Assembly: GCA_036556905.1 (NCBI GenBank)
Contig: DATBIM010000094.1
Coordinates: forward strand, 1-64,000
DNA length: 64,000 bases
Origin: 40CM-4-69-5 sp036556905
GTDB taxonomy: Bacteria; Methylomirabilota; Methylomirabilia; Rokubacteriales; CSP1-6
Direction of reading: 5' to 3'
Position 1 is the stretch's first letter, and every line of letters starts with the position of its first letter. This document shows positions 52,554 through 61,800 of this stretch, one piece after another. The notes under the pieces were generated by a model. The model was not told the origin of the DNA. It was given only the letters and a program-made list of their open reading frames with translations, and searched no databases. The position numbers and the translations under genes were made by a program.

Positions 52554-54506
52554 TCACCTCGGGGTGGAGTCGCGGATGGTTCGGGCCCGCGCCTCGAGCA
52601 CCTCCGCCTCCGGGCCCCGGTCCGCGGCCCGCAACAACCCGGCATACCGCTCGAGCGTCATTGCCACATCGGGATGGTTGCGACCCAGCGCCTGCTCGCG
52701 AATGCGGAGCGCGCGCCGGAACAGGGGCTCGGCCTCGGCATAGCGCCGCTGCACGCGATAGAGGTCGGCGAAGTAGGTGAGAAGGCCGGCCACCCCCAGG
52801 TGCTCCGGTCCCAGCGCTTTTTCCTGAATGGTCAGCGCGCGACGAAAGGCCGCTTCTGCCTCGGCCGGTCGGCCCCGCCCTTGCTGGATGATGGCGAGGT
52901 TGGCCAGCGGGGAGACGAGCGCGGGGTGCTCGGGGCCTACCGCGTTCTCCTGGATCGTCAGCGCGCGCTCCACCAGCGGTCCGGCCTCCGCGAACTTGCC
53001 TTGCAGGCGAAGCAGGCGACCGAGATTGTTCAGTGTCCGGCCGACGGAGGGATGCTCGGGCCCGAGCGACTTCTCGAGAATGGCCAACGCGCGCTGGTAG
53101 AGCGGTTCGGCCTGGGTGAAGCGTCCCCGGTCGACCTCGACATTGCCCAGGCTGAGCAGGGTCCTGGCCACGTCCGGATGCTGATCGCCCAGGACCTGCT
53201 GCTTGATGGCGAGTGATCGACGGAGAACCGGCTCCGCGTCGGCGTACCGGGCCTGATCGTCGTAGAGCGCCCCGAGGCTGTCCAGGGCGTGGGCGACCTC
53301 GAGGTGCTGCGGCCCCAGTGTCTTCTCCCGGATCGCCAGGGATCGCCGGTAGGCAGCCTCCGCGTCCTTGTAGCGGCCCTGGGTCAGGTACAGGTCCCCC
53401 AGGTGATTTAGCACGATGGCGACCTCGGGATGCTCGGGCCCTCCGACGGCTTCCTGGATCGCCAGCGCACGCCGGTACAGGGCCTCGGCCTCGGCGAGCA
53501 TGCTCTGGGTGGTGCGGAGGTTGGCGAGGTTGATGAGCACCGGGGCGACACCGGGATGCGACCGTCCGAGCGCCTGCTCCCGGATCGCCAGCGCGCGCTG
53601 CAGCGCGGCGTCGGCTTCGGCGTAGCGGCTCTGAATGTGGAGCAGTCTGCCGAGATTGTTGAGGACGGTGGCGGCCTGAAGGCTTCCGGCGCCCCGGCGT
53701 CGCTCGAAGATGGCCAGCGATCTTCGGTAGCGGGCCTCGGCCTCGGTGTACCGCCCCTCGGCATCGAAGAGCGCCGCCATGGCATTGAGGGCGTTGGCAA
53801 CGTCCGGATGCTCGGCCCCGTATTGCTGTTCCAGGATCGCGAGCGCCCGAGAGAGCGCCTGCGCGGCGTCGGCATATCGCGCCTGCAGCCGATAGAGATC
53901 GCCGAGATGGTACAGGGGCGCGGCCAGCAGTGGCTCCGACCCCGGGGCCTTCTCCAGCACGGTCAGCGATCGGCGCAATGTCTGCTCGGCTTCGGGATAC
54001 CAGCCCTGGGCGATGTAGAGCTCCCCCAACCCGGTGAGGACGGCGGCCACCTCGGGGCTTCCGGGCCCCAGCGCCCTCTCCTGAATCGCCAGGGCCTGCC
54101 GGTAGAGGCTTGCCGCCTCGCTCGGTCGGCCACGCCGCTGATAATGGCGGGCGAGGCTGGCCAGCGTCGCCGCCACATCGGGGTGCCCACCGCCCAGCGC
54201 TCGTACCCGGGCCTGCAGCGCCCGCTTGAGGAGCGCTTCGGCCTCCTCGAAGCGCGCCAGCTCGTCGTAAAGCCCCGCGAGGGCGGTCAGGCTCTCCGGC
54301 AGGCGTGGATCATCAGGGAGCAGCCGCTCGGCCTCCGTCACCGACTTCACGAAGAGGGCCTCAGCTTCGGCCAGACGTCCCGCTTGCATCGCGGCTGTCG
54401 CGTCGGCCATGAGCTGCTCCCAGCGAGCGGCCTGGCCATGGGCCGAGGCCGGCGCCATGGCAGTGAAGACCAGGAGGCCCATCACGATCCACCAGCGGCG
54501 GTTCAT
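52554..54506 (-). CDS. secreted TPR (kinesin-light-chain-like) repeat protein
   Basis: 650 residues with a Sec signal (MNRRWWIVMGLLVFTAMAPA, cleavage after ASA-HGQA near residue 25). The remainder is about 14 consecutive 42-residue TPRs of the KLC/TPR_10-12 type, each with units like ALGPEHPEVAxxLxxLGxLY and YAEAEPLYRRALAI. Such arrays bind proteins; no enzymatic domain is present. It is divergently transcribed from the large regulator at 54665, with a 158-base shared region, suggesting the regulator controls this gene or the two act in one pathway. Confidence 0.85.
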   Translation of the reverse strand: MNRRWWIVMGLLVFTAMAPASAHGQAARWEQLMADATAAMQAGRLAEAEALFVKSVTEAERLLPDDPRLPESLTALAGLYDELARFEEAEALLKRALQARVRALGGGHPDVAATLASLARHYQRRGRPSEAASLYRQALAIQERALGPGSPEVAAVLTGLGELYIAQGWYPEAEQTLRRSLTVLEKAPGSEPLLAAPLYHLGDLYRLQARYADAAQALSRALAILEQQYGAEHPDVANALNAMAALFDAEGRYTEAEARYRRSLAIFERRRGAGSLQAATVLNNLGRLLHIQSRYAEADAALQRALAIREQALGRSHPGVAPVLINLANLRTTQSMLAEAEALYRRALAIQEAVGGPEHPEVAIVLNHLGDLYLTQGRYKDAEAAYRRSLAIREKTLGPQHLEVAHALDSLGALYDDQARYADAEPVLRRSLAIKQQVLGDQHPDVARTLLSLGNVEVDRGRFTQAEPLYQRALAILEKSLGPEHPSVGRTLNNLGRLLRLQGKFAEAGPLVERALTIQENAVGPEHPALVSPLANLAIIQQGRGRPAEAEAAFRRALTIQEKALGPEHLGVAGLLTYFADLYRVQRRYAEAEPLFRRALRIREQALGRNHPDVAMTLERYAGLLRAADRGPEAEVLEARARTIRDSTPR

Positions 54507-54664
54507 GGGCGTGAATTCCAGCCTAGCCAGCGGCTGGCGCCGCGCCTATCTTTTCCTGCGCGATCGAGTGGCGCGCTCGACCTCGAAAGTGTCGAAATCA
54601 TCGCAGGTGTCGGAAATCGAGCGCGAACCCTGGACGCCCGCAGATCGAGTAGAATCTCGCCAAG
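54507..54664. promoter_or_regulatory. divergent control region with direct repeat
   Basis: GTGTCGAAATC (54589-54599) is repeated as GTGTCGGAAATC (54607-54618), about 18 bases apart, and GATCGAG occurs at 54562 and 54643 approximately. Such spacing could be two helical-turn-related binding sites. I did not find a convincing -24/-12 sigma-54 promoter on either strand. Confidence 0.3.
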
Positions 54665-57600
54665 ATGCGGCCGTTTGAGGAGCTGCTCGGACACAGTCCG
54701 GGGATCATCGCCGTCCGGGAGACCGTGAACCGGCTGCTCCAACGGCACCCTGAGGGTCGCCGCCTGCCCCCGATCCTGATTCAAGGCGCAACGGGCACGG
54801 GCAAGGGCTTGCTGGCGCGAGCGATCCACCGGGCCGGCCCCCGCCGCGAGGGGCCCTTCGTTGATCTGAACTGCGCGGCCATCCCCGAAACCTTGCTCGA
54901 AGCCGAGCTCTTCGGCTTCGAGCGCGGGGCGTTCACCGACGCACGCCAGGCCAAGCCCGGGCTCTTTCAGCTCGCCCACGGCGGGACGATCTTCCTCGAC
55001 GAGATCGGGCTGCTGCCCGAGGTCTTGCAAGGCAAGCTCCTCAAAGTCATCGAGGAGCGGACGGTGCGGCGTCTGGGTGGCACCAGGATGGAGAGCGTGG
55101 ACGTCTGGGTCATGGCGGCCACCAGCACCGACCTGGCCGCAGCCGCCCAGGATCAGCGGTTCCGCGAGGATCTCTACCATCGCCTGGCCGTGCTCACGCT
55201 CCAGCTGCCGGCCCTTCGCGAGCGGGGCGACGACATCGTTCTTCTGGCCGAGCATTTCCTGGCCCGATCCTGTGCGGACTACTCGCTACCAGCCAAGGCG
55301 CTGGACGCCGACGCCCGCGCGGCGCTGCTGGCCTACGACTGGCCCGGCAACGTGCGCGAGCTCGCCAACGTGATGGAGCGGGTCGCCCTGCTCTCCGAAG
55401 CGACGCTGGTCACCGCCGCCATGCTGGAGCTACCGACGGCGCGCCTGCCCGAGCCGGGCCGCGAGCGGATCCCCCTCAAGCAGGAGCTCGGCAGTGTCGA
55501 GCGCGAGCACCTCCTCCAGGCGCTCCGCGAAACCAACTGGAACCTCTCGCGGGCGGCCATCCGCCTGGGCATCCCGCGTAACACGCTCCGCTATCGGCTC
55601 GAGAAGCACGGCCTGCGCCCGGGGGCCGTCGAGCCCGGGTCGGCGCCGCCGGAGGCCGCGGCGACGCCGGCACCGCGTGTCCCCGAGGCCGTCACGCCGG
55701 GCTGGGTGAACCTGCGTTGGGAGCCTCGTCGCTTGACGCTCCTCCGCGCCGCGCTCACCTGGACGGCCGCCGAGCGTTCCCTTCCTACCCGCCGGGCCCT
55801 GGAGGCCGTAGGCGACAAGGTGAGCGCCTTCGGCGGCCGTGTCGTGGAGCGCGGCCCGCAGGGACTGGTGGCGGCGTTCGGCCTCGAGCCGACGGAGGAC
55901 GCGCCGCGACGCGCGGCGCACGCCGCCATCGCCGTGCACAGGGCCATCGCCCGCGCGCGGGCCGAAGGCGAGTCGGTGGCCGTCAAGCTGGCGATCCACG
56001 TGGCGCGGCTCCAGGTGGGCACGGCCGGCGGCACCGTCGAGATCGATCTCGACGCCAAGCACCAGGCGTGGACCATCCTCGAAGCGCTGCTGGCCCGCTC
56101 GGGGCCAGACACCATCGTGGCCAGCGAAGCGGCGGTACCCTTCCTGGAGCGCCGCTTCGAGCTGACCACCGAAGGGTTGCTGGAGCCCGCGCGGGGCCGG
56201 GCCTACCGCCTCGCCAGCCATGAGCGTCCCCCGGGAGTCGGGCCCCGCACGGCCCCGTTCGTGGGCCGGCGCGACTCCCTGCAGCTGCTGCACAACCTGC
56301 TGGCTGCCGCCATGCGCGGTCAGGGCCAACTCGTGGGCATCGTCGGTGAGGCCGGGCTCGGCAAGTCCCGCCTGATCGCCGAGTTCCGCCAGAGCCTGGG
56401 TGACCAGCCCGTGACCTACCGGGAGGGCATCTGCCTGTCCTATGGCGGCGCCATTCCCTTCCTGCCCGTGCTCGCCATCCTGCGGCAGAACTGCGGGATC
56501 ACCGAGTCCGACAGCGCGGAGACCATCGTCGCCCGGGTTCGTCGCAGCCTGGAGACGGTGGGGATGAATCCCGACGAGGGGGCGCCCTACCTGCTCCAGC
56601 TCCTCGGCCTGCGCGAGGGCACGCAGGCGCTGGCCACCCTCACGCCGGAGGCCCTGAAGCTCCGCACCCTCGAGACGCTCCGGCAGATGGTTCTCAACGC
56701 CAGTCGGCAGTGGCCCATCGTGTTCGTGGTCGAGGACCTGCACTGGATCGACCGCTCCTCGGAGGAGCTCTTCACGGCGCTGGTCGACGACCTGCCGGGC
56801 GCGCCCATCCTCTTCGTCGCGACCTACCGACCCGGCTACCGCCCGCCCTGGATCGACAAGTCGTTCGCGACCCAGGTCGCGCTGCCGCCACTGGCGCTCG
56901 ACGAGAGCCGGACGATCATGCGAGCGGTCCTCCGGCGCGAGGTCCCCGAGGCGCTGGCCCGGCTGATCCTCGACAAGGCGGAAGGCAATCCCTTCTTCCT
57001 CGAGGAGCTGTGCCGAACCGTCGAGGAACAGGAGGATCTGGCGGCCGTCCCGGCCGTGCCCGACACCGTGGAGGCGGTCCTGCTCGCCCGGATCGAGCGT
57101 CTGCCCGAGGAGCCCCGGCGCCTGCTGCAGACGGCCGCAGTGCTCGGCCGGGAGTTCTCGCTACGGCTGCTCAGCGCCGTGTGGGAAGACCAGGGGGCGC
57201 TGGACAAGCACCTCACCACCCTGACCAGCCTGGAGTTCCTCTACTACCACCGGGCCAGTGGCGACGATCGCGTCTACGTCTTCAAGCACGCCCTGACCCA
57301 GGAGGTCGCGTACGCGAGCCTGCCGCCGGCGCAGCAGCGCGCCTTGCACGTCGCCGCCGGGCGAACTCTGGAAACGCTCTACGCCGACCGCCTGGACGAG
57401 GCCTACGACCGCCTCGCCTATCACTACGCGCGGACCGAGGAGGCGGCCAAGGCCGTCGAGTACTTGAGCCGGTTCGCCGAGAAGGTGGGCCGGAACGCCC
57501 ACGAGGAAGCCGTACGCGCCCTGAAGGAGGCGCTCCAGCACGTCGAGCGACTGTCCCCCGAGGTGCGGGATCGCCGCCACCTCGAGCTCGTGCTGCGCCT

Positions 57601-58687
57601 GCCATACTCGCTGGTGCCCCTGGGGCGCATCGAGGAGATCCAGGAGCTTCTGCTGCGGGAACGCGAGCGCGTCGAGCGGTTCCAGGACCCGGCCCTGACC
57701 AGCCACTACTACTTCCTCCTGGGCCGCACCCACATTCTCGGCAGCCACGAGCAAGCCGTCGAGTGCGCGCAACGGGCCATCGTGGCGGCGGAGCAGTGCG
57801 GCGACGACGCCATGAAGGGCAAGGCCCACAGCGTGCTCGCCCTGGCCGCCGCCCTCGGCGGACGCGCGACGGAGGGTATGCAGGACGGGCGGATGGCAGT
57901 CGCCCTGCTCGAAAAGACCGGGGACGGGGCGTGGCTCGGTGATGCCTACTGGGCGCTGGGACTCTGCTGCTGCCAGACCTCGGCGTTCGCCGAGGCGCTG
58001 GCCGCGGAGGCGCGGGCCCGGTCGATCGCCGAGACCATCGGCGACGAGCGGCTGGGCGCCTCGGCGGCCTGGGTCACCGGCATCATCCAGGCCGCGATGG
58101 GCGAGCAGGAACTGGCCGTCGAGACCTGTCGCCGCGCCGTGCAGCAGGCCCGCGACACGCTCAATATTGCGATCACCACGGGGTGCCTCGGGTTCGCGTA
58201 CCTGGAAAGCGGCGATGTGGCCAGGGCCATCCCGGCGCTCGAGCAGGCCATCCCGCTGCTCCACGTCTGCCGCTTCCGCACCTTCGAAGCCTGGTTCACC
58301 GCCTTCCTGGCCGAGGCCCATCGCCGGGAAGGAAGGCTGGAGATGGCCGAGTCGCTGGCCCGGCGCGCCCTGGAGATCGCCACGCAGGCGAAGTTCGGGA
58401 TCGGGGTGGGCTGGGCGCAGCAGTCGCTGGGGCGCATCGCCCAGGGCCGAGGTGACTTCAGCGCGGCCGAGGCGAGGTTCGAGGAGGCTCGGCGCACCTT
58501 CGATGCGCTGCACTCGCGCTACGAGTCAGCCCGGACCTCGCTGGATCTCGCGACGACGGCCGCCGCGCGCGGCGACACCCCGGGAGCGGGCAAGCACCTC
58601 GCCACGGCTCGCGCGCAGTTCGCGAAGCTCGGTGTGGACCGTTACCTCGAGCGCACGGACGCCCTGGCTGCTCAGTGGGGCCTCTGA
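54665..58687 (+). CDS. sigma-54-activator AAA+ / Fis-HTH / cyclase-like / STAND ATPase / TPR fusion regulator
   Basis: 1340 residues. Residues 1-240: bacterial enhancer-binding AAA+ domain with Walker A QGATGTGKGLLARAIH, the sigma-54 loop reading GAFTDA (consensus GAFTGA), Walker B GGTIFLDEIG and FREDLYHRLAVL. About 276-319: Fis-type HTH (NWNLSRAAIRLGIPRNTLRY). About 346-520: degenerate class III cyclase-like domain (GDKVSAFGGRVVERGPQGLVAAFG) without the metal aspartates I would expect. About 531-900: second P-loop domain (PFVGRRDSLQLL, GEAGLGKSRLIAEFR, FVVEDLHWID). About 990-1330: TPRs. Cyclase-AAA-TPR is a known STAND layout; placing it after an enhancer-binding protein is unusual. No receiver domain. 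Divergent from the secreted TPR gene. Confidence 0.88.
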   Translation: MRPFEELLGHSPGIIAVRETVNRLLQRHPEGRRLPPILIQGATGTGKGLLARAIHRAGPRREGPFVDLNCAAIPETLLEAELFGFERGAFTDARQAKPGLFQLAHGGTIFLDEIGLLPEVLQGKLLKVIEERTVRRLGGTRMESVDVWVMAATSTDLAAAAQDQRFREDLYHRLAVLTLQLPALRERGDDIVLLAEHFLARSCADYSLPAKALDADARAALLAYDWPGNVRELANVMERVALLSEATLVTAAMLELPTARLPEPGRERIPLKQELGSVEREHLLQALRETNWNLSRAAIRLGIPRNTLRYRLEKHGLRPGAVEPGSAPPEAAATPAPRVPEAVTPGWVNLRWEPRRLTLLRAALTWTAAERSLPTRRALEAVGDKVSAFGGRVVERGPQGLVAAFGLEPTEDAPRRAAHAAIAVHRAIARARAEGESVAVKLAIHVARLQVGTAGGTVEIDLDAKHQAWTILEALLARSGPDTIVASEAAVPFLERRFELTTEGLLEPARGRAYRLASHERPPGVGPRTAPFVGRRDSLQLLHNLLAAAMRGQGQLVGIVGEAGLGKSRLIAEFRQSLGDQPVTYREGICLSYGGAIPFLPVLAILRQNCGITESDSAETIVARVRRSLETVGMNPDEGAPYLLQLLGLREGTQALATLTPEALKLRTLETLRQMVLNASRQWPIVFVVEDLHWIDRSSEELFTALVDDLPGAPILFVATYRPGYRPPWIDKSFATQVALPPLALDESRTIMRAVLRREVPEALARLILDKAEGNPFFLEELCRTVEEQEDLAAVPAVPDTVEAVLLARIERLPEEPRRLLQTAAVLGREFSLRLLSAVWEDQGALDKHLTTLTSLEFLYYHRASGDDRVYVFKHALTQEVAYASLPPAQQRALHVAAGRTLETLYADRLDEAYDRLAYHYARTEEAAKAVEYLSRFAEKVGRNAHEEAVRALKEALQHVERLSPEVRDRRHLELVLRLPYSLVPLGRIEEIQELLLRERERVERFQDPALTSHYYFLLGRTHILGSHEQAVECAQRAIVAAEQCGDDAMKGKAHSVLALAAALGGRATEGMQDGRMAVALLEKTGDGAWLGDAYWALGLCCCQTSAFAEALAAEARARSIAETIGDERLGASAAWVTGIIQAAMGEQELAVETCRRAVQQARDTLNIAITTGCLGFAYLESGDVARAIPALEQAIPLLHVCRFRTFEAWFTAFLAEAHRREGRLEMAESLARRALEIATQAKFGIGVGWAQQSLGRIAQGRGDFSAAEARFEEARRTFDALHSRYESARTSLDLATTAAARGDTPGAGKHLATARAQFAKLGVDRYLERTDALAAQWGL

Positions 58688-58705
58688 CCCGGGGAACCCC
58701 GTCCC

Positions 58706-59284
58706 GTGCCTTCGCCCCGCCTCGGCATCCGACGCGCCACGCCCCGTGACGTGCCGACGATTCTCGCCCTGATCCGCGGCCTGGCCCACTACGAGCGGCT
58801 GACGCATCAGGTGGAGGCGACCATGGCCCGTCTTCACCGCCACGGCTTCGGCTCCCGACGTTACTTCGAGACGCTGATCTGCCGGCGGGGCGGCCACGCG
58901 GTGGGATTCGCCCTCTACTATTTCACCTACTCGACGTTCCTGGCCCGGCCCACGCTCTACCTGGAGGACCTGTTCGTGCTCCCCGCCGAGCGGCGCCGGG
59001 GCGTGGGCCGGGCGCTGCTGCGCGCCGTGGCCGCCGTGGCCAGGCAGCGGGGCTGCGGACGGATGGAATGGGCCGTGCTCGACTGGAATCGCCCGGCCAT
59101 CCGCTTCTACCGGCGGCTCGGCGCCGAGCTGCATCGCGAGTGGCTCCTCACCCGCCTCACCGGCGCTCCGCTGCGACGTCTCGCCGACGCACGGTCGGTA
59201 GGGACCGGCACACGAGGATTGCGCCGATCACGAGCAGCAGGACGACCAGCACGCCGGGCAGGAGCCAGGGCGCGCGCCCGATGA
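58706..59284 (+). CDS. GNAT family N-acetyltransferase (diamine-acetyltransferase-like)
   Basis: 192 residues from a GTG at 58706. The GNAT fold has IRRATPRDVPTILALIRGLA, the acetyl-CoA pyrophosphate loop LPAERRRGVGRALLRAVA after the YLEDLFVL strand, and MEWAVLDWNRPAIRFYRRLG, as in spermidine/thialysine acetyltransferases. The last approximately 40 residues are Arg/Ala-rich, beyond the usual domain end, and lie over the convergent MFS gene (128-base overlap), so this tail may be incidental. Follows the regulator gene by 18 bases and may be co-transcribed. Confidence 0.82.
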   Translation: MPSPRLGIRRATPRDVPTILALIRGLAHYERLTHQVEATMARLHRHGFGSRRYFETLICRRGGHAVGFALYYFTYSTFLARPTLYLEDLFVLPAERRRGVGRALLRAVAAVARQRGCGRMEWAVLDWNRPAIRFYRRLGAELHREWLLTRLTGAPLRRLADARSVGTGTRGLRRSRAAGRPARRAGARARAR

Positions 59285-60344
59285 GGAGTCCGCTGAGGAA
59301 CGGTCCGAGGAACATTCCCCCGTCCACACCGACGCGATAGACCGCCGTCCGCCAGCCGATCTGCTCGGCGGGCGTCTCGCCACGCAGCAAGCTCAGCGGC
59401 AGGGTCCACGCGGCCATGGCGACCCCGACGAGCGCGCAGCCCGCCAGCAAGGCGGTGAAATCGCCGAACGCGACGAGCCCGAGGCCGACCCCGAACAGCA
59501 GCAGCATGAGCCCCAGCACGCGGGAGGCGCCGTGCCGGTCGGCGAGCCCTCCCGCCGGGAGCAGGCAGACGATGTCGCAGAGCTGGAGGGTCAAGAGCAG
59601 GCCGGCGATGCCGCTCCGGCTCAGCGCGAACTCGCGATCGCCCCGGAGCGGGATGAGGAACTGCTCCAGGGTGGCATAGGCAATGGCGATGACGCCGCCC
59701 GCGGCGAACGCCAGCACGACCCCGCGGGTGATCGGCGCTCCCGGGCCGGTGCTCGCCCGCCGTCGCGGAAACCACCCGCGCGCCCCGGAGGCTTCGGCCG
59801 GCAGGGCCACCAGCACGGCCGGGATCAGGGCCAGCCCGAGCAGCAGCGGGGCGCAGGTGAGCAGGAAGGCCAGGTTCCAGTCCAGGCTCGCGGGGAGCAG
59901 GCCGATGAACAATGTTGCGCCGAGAATGCCCAGCATGGCGGAGAGCTCGAACGCGCTCAGCGCCGCGCCGAGCCGCCCCGTCGCCTGATAGCGCAGGATC
60001 GCCGTGAGGCCGGCGATCACGCCCAGCGCGTGGGCCACGCCCATCACCGCGCGAGCCGCGACGAGGACCGGCAGGGGCCCGCCGCTGCCGAGCAAGAGCA
60101 CGCCGCCGGTCAGCAACACCGGCGACAGTACCAGGGCCCGCCGCAGCTGATAGGTGATCAGGAGGCCCACCGGAATGTCGGCCACCGTCCGGGCGAAGCC
60201 GAACGCCGCCGCCACGGCGCCCAGCTGCCAGTCCGCCAGGGCGCCGGCGCGGCCGATCTCGGGCAGCAGGGCTGGGAAGGCGCCGATCGAGATCGTGTTC
60301 GTGAAGATGAACAGGCAGAGCAGGAGGATGAGGGGCGGACGCAC
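59157..60344 (-). CDS. MFS transporter (12-helix)
   Basis: 395 residues, about 12 hydrophobic helices, opening LILLLCLFIFTNTISIGAFP with a short N-terminus. A motif-A-like segment lies in the second half (LLPAGGLADRHGASRVLGLM) and ARAVMGVAHALGVIAG is helix 4-like. I cannot name the substrate; the overall profile is of a drug/metabolite efflux or sugar-efflux type permease. Convergent with and overlapping the GNAT gene. Start ATG at 60344. Confidence 0.8.
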   Translation of the reverse strand: MRPPLILLLCLFIFTNTISIGAFPALLPEIGRAGALADWQLGAVAAAFGFARTVADIPVGLLITYQLRRALVLSPVLLTGGVLLLGSGGPLPVLVAARAVMGVAHALGVIAGLTAILRYQATGRLGAALSAFELSAMLGILGATLFIGLLPASLDWNLAFLLTCAPLLLGLALIPAVLVALPAEASGARGWFPRRRASTGPGAPITRGVVLAFAAGGVIAIAYATLEQFLIPLRGDREFALSRSGIAGLLLTLQLCDIVCLLPAGGLADRHGASRVLGLMLLLFGVGLGLVAFGDFTALLAGCALVGVAMAAWTLPLSLLRGETPAEQIGWRTAVYRVGVDGGMFLGPFLSGLLIGRAPWLLPGVLVVLLLVIGAILVCRSLPTVRRRDVAAERR

Positions 60345-60417
60345 GGGGCTCTATTGTAGCGGGGACTGTGAGGTCAGTACGGGACCACGCCGCTCCTAGA
60401 GCAGGCCACCCTCGGTT

Positions 60418-61551
60418 CTAGCCGACCTCGCGGTCCCCTCTACAATAGAGCGCGCGGGGGTTGTCCCAGACGATCTTCTTCTTCACCCGCTCGGGAAGCG
60501 GCAGCGCCCGCATGGCCTCGGCGGTCTCGGGCCACTTATGGTCGGGATGCGGGTAATCACTGGCGAAGAGGAGTCGATCCTCTCCGATGAGCCCCACGAG
60601 CTGGGGAATATAGGGCTCGTCGGGCTCGCAGGAGACCCAGCACTGGCGGCGGAAGTAGTCGCTGGGCCGCAGGCTGAGCGGGGGCTCACCGGCGACCCCT
60701 CGCGTCTTCTCCCAGTGCTCGTCCATGCGCCACAGCCAGTAGGGCACCCAGCCGCAGCCGGCCTCGAGGAAGGCCACGCGCAAGCCGGGGTGTCGCTCCA
60801 GCACGCCGCCACCGATGAGCGCGAGCATGGCCAGCATCTGCTCCAGGGGATGCGAGGCCGTGTGGCAGGCGAAGAAGCTCCGGAAGCGGTCGGCGCCGGC
60901 GGAAGGAAGGTGGGCGCCGACGCCCTCGTGGACGCCGACCGCGAGCCCCCGCCGCGCGCAGACGGTCCACAGCGGCTCGTAGGCGGGATCATCGAGCTGC
61001 CGTCCGCGGATGGGGTTGGGTCGCACGAAGACGCCCGCGAATCCCCGATCGGCGACGCGCTGGGCCTCCCCAGCGGCCAGGCCGGGGTCGTGGAGGCCGA
61101 CCAGCATCGCCACCGGGCGGAGCCGCTGGGGCGCGTACGCGCAGAAGTCGACGATCCAGTCGTTGTAGGCGCGGCAGATGGCGATGGCCAGCTCCGCCTC
61201 GAGATCGTCGATCGAGGCGACATAGAGCCCCTGGGTGGGATAGAGATAGGAGACTTCGATCCCCCCCTGGTCCATGGCCTTCACCTGGGAGGCGGCGTCG
61301 TAGCCGGCCCGCAGAGGCTCGGCGAGGTGCTCCCGCACCCGGGCAGCGAACGCCTCCCTCATGGCCGGGCTCACGCACTCTGCGCGGGGGGACAACCGGC
61401 CGGTGGTCTCGAAGTTGCTGCGGCCGTCGGGCCCGCGCCTGACCCGGGGAGCCAGATGCCGGTAACGCGGGTCGATGTAACGTTCCCACATGCCGGCGGG
61501 TTCCATCACGTGGCCGTCGGCGTCGATCATCGGCAGGGTGTCATGCGGCAT
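60418..61551 (-). CDS. amidohydrolase family protein (amidohydrolase 2, ACMSD-like)
   Basis: 377 residues. It begins PMIDADGHVMEPAGMW, the opening D-x-D-x-H of amidohydrolase-2 enzymes. VGVHEGVGAHLP, the CHTASHPLEQMLAMLALI segment, FLEAGCGWVPYWLWRMDEHW and the late LLFASDYPHPDHKWPE give the remaining His/Asp metal and catalytic residues. Homologues include aminocarboxymuconate-semialdehyde decarboxylase and many uncharacterised hydrolases or decarboxylases, often in several copies per genome in soil lineages. Start ATG 61551, divergent from the peptide transporter operon by about 250 bases. Confidence 0.87.
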   Translation of the reverse strand: MPHDTLPMIDADGHVMEPAGMWERYIDPRYRHLAPRVRRGPDGRSNFETTGRLSPRAECVSPAMREAFAARVREHLAEPLRAGYDAASQVKAMDQGGIEVSYLYPTQGLYVASIDDLEAELAIAICRAYNDWIVDFCAYAPQRLRPVAMLVGLHDPGLAAGEAQRVADRGFAGVFVRPNPIRGRQLDDPAYEPLWTVCARRGLAVGVHEGVGAHLPSAGADRFRSFFACHTASHPLEQMLAMLALIGGGVLERHPGLRVAFLEAGCGWVPYWLWRMDEHWEKTRGVAGEPPLSLRPSDYFRRQCWVSCEPDEPYIPQLVGLIGEDRLLFASDYPHPDHKWPETAEAMRALPLPERVKKKIVWDNPRALYCRGDREVG

Positions 61552-61713
61552 CGCGCTCTTAGGTAAGGCATCGTCCGGTCACCTGTCAACGTCGCCGCGT
61601 CCCTGCTATCCTTGCCTGCACCTGCGGCCAGACTCAGGGCGCGCCGGCCAGCCCCGGCGGCCGCGCGAGGACCCCCGTGCCGGATGGCAGGCGCGCGGCG
61701 TTCTGAGTCAGTC

Positions 61714-61719
61714 TATAAT
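61714..61719 (+). promoter_or_regulatory. perfect -10 hexamer upstream of the peptide ABC operon
   Basis: TATAAT at 61714-61719, 86 bases before the permease start, in the 248-base divergent gap whose remainder shows no gene. No TTGACA-like hexamer lies 17 bases upstream, so activity may need an activator. Confidence 0.45.
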
Positions 61720-61764
61720 CCCCGCCAATCCCCGCCCGGGCGGGGCTGGAGGTACAGGACAGCC

Positions 61765-61800
61765 ATGCGCCTGGCTCAAGACCAGATGAGGGAGGGGTAA
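61765..61800 (+). CDS. possible 11-residue leader peptide MRLAQDQMREG
   Basis: ATG at 61765 preceded by GGAGGT (61748-61753), closing at TAA 61798-61800, whose last base is the A of the permease ATG (TAATG). The coupling of a tiny frame to the next start suggests a translational relay, but so short a frame may be chance. Confidence 0.3.
   Translation: MRLAQDQMREG

Noticed and set aside
54507..54664. Sigma-54 promoter between the two divergent TPR-related genes
   Set aside because: No GG-N10-GC with adequate flanking consensus found on either strand, despite the neighbouring enhancer-binding-type gene.
58706..59344. Separate gene in the GNAT/MFS overlap
   Set aside because: The Arg/Ala-rich frames here are the overlapping tails of the two convergent genes.
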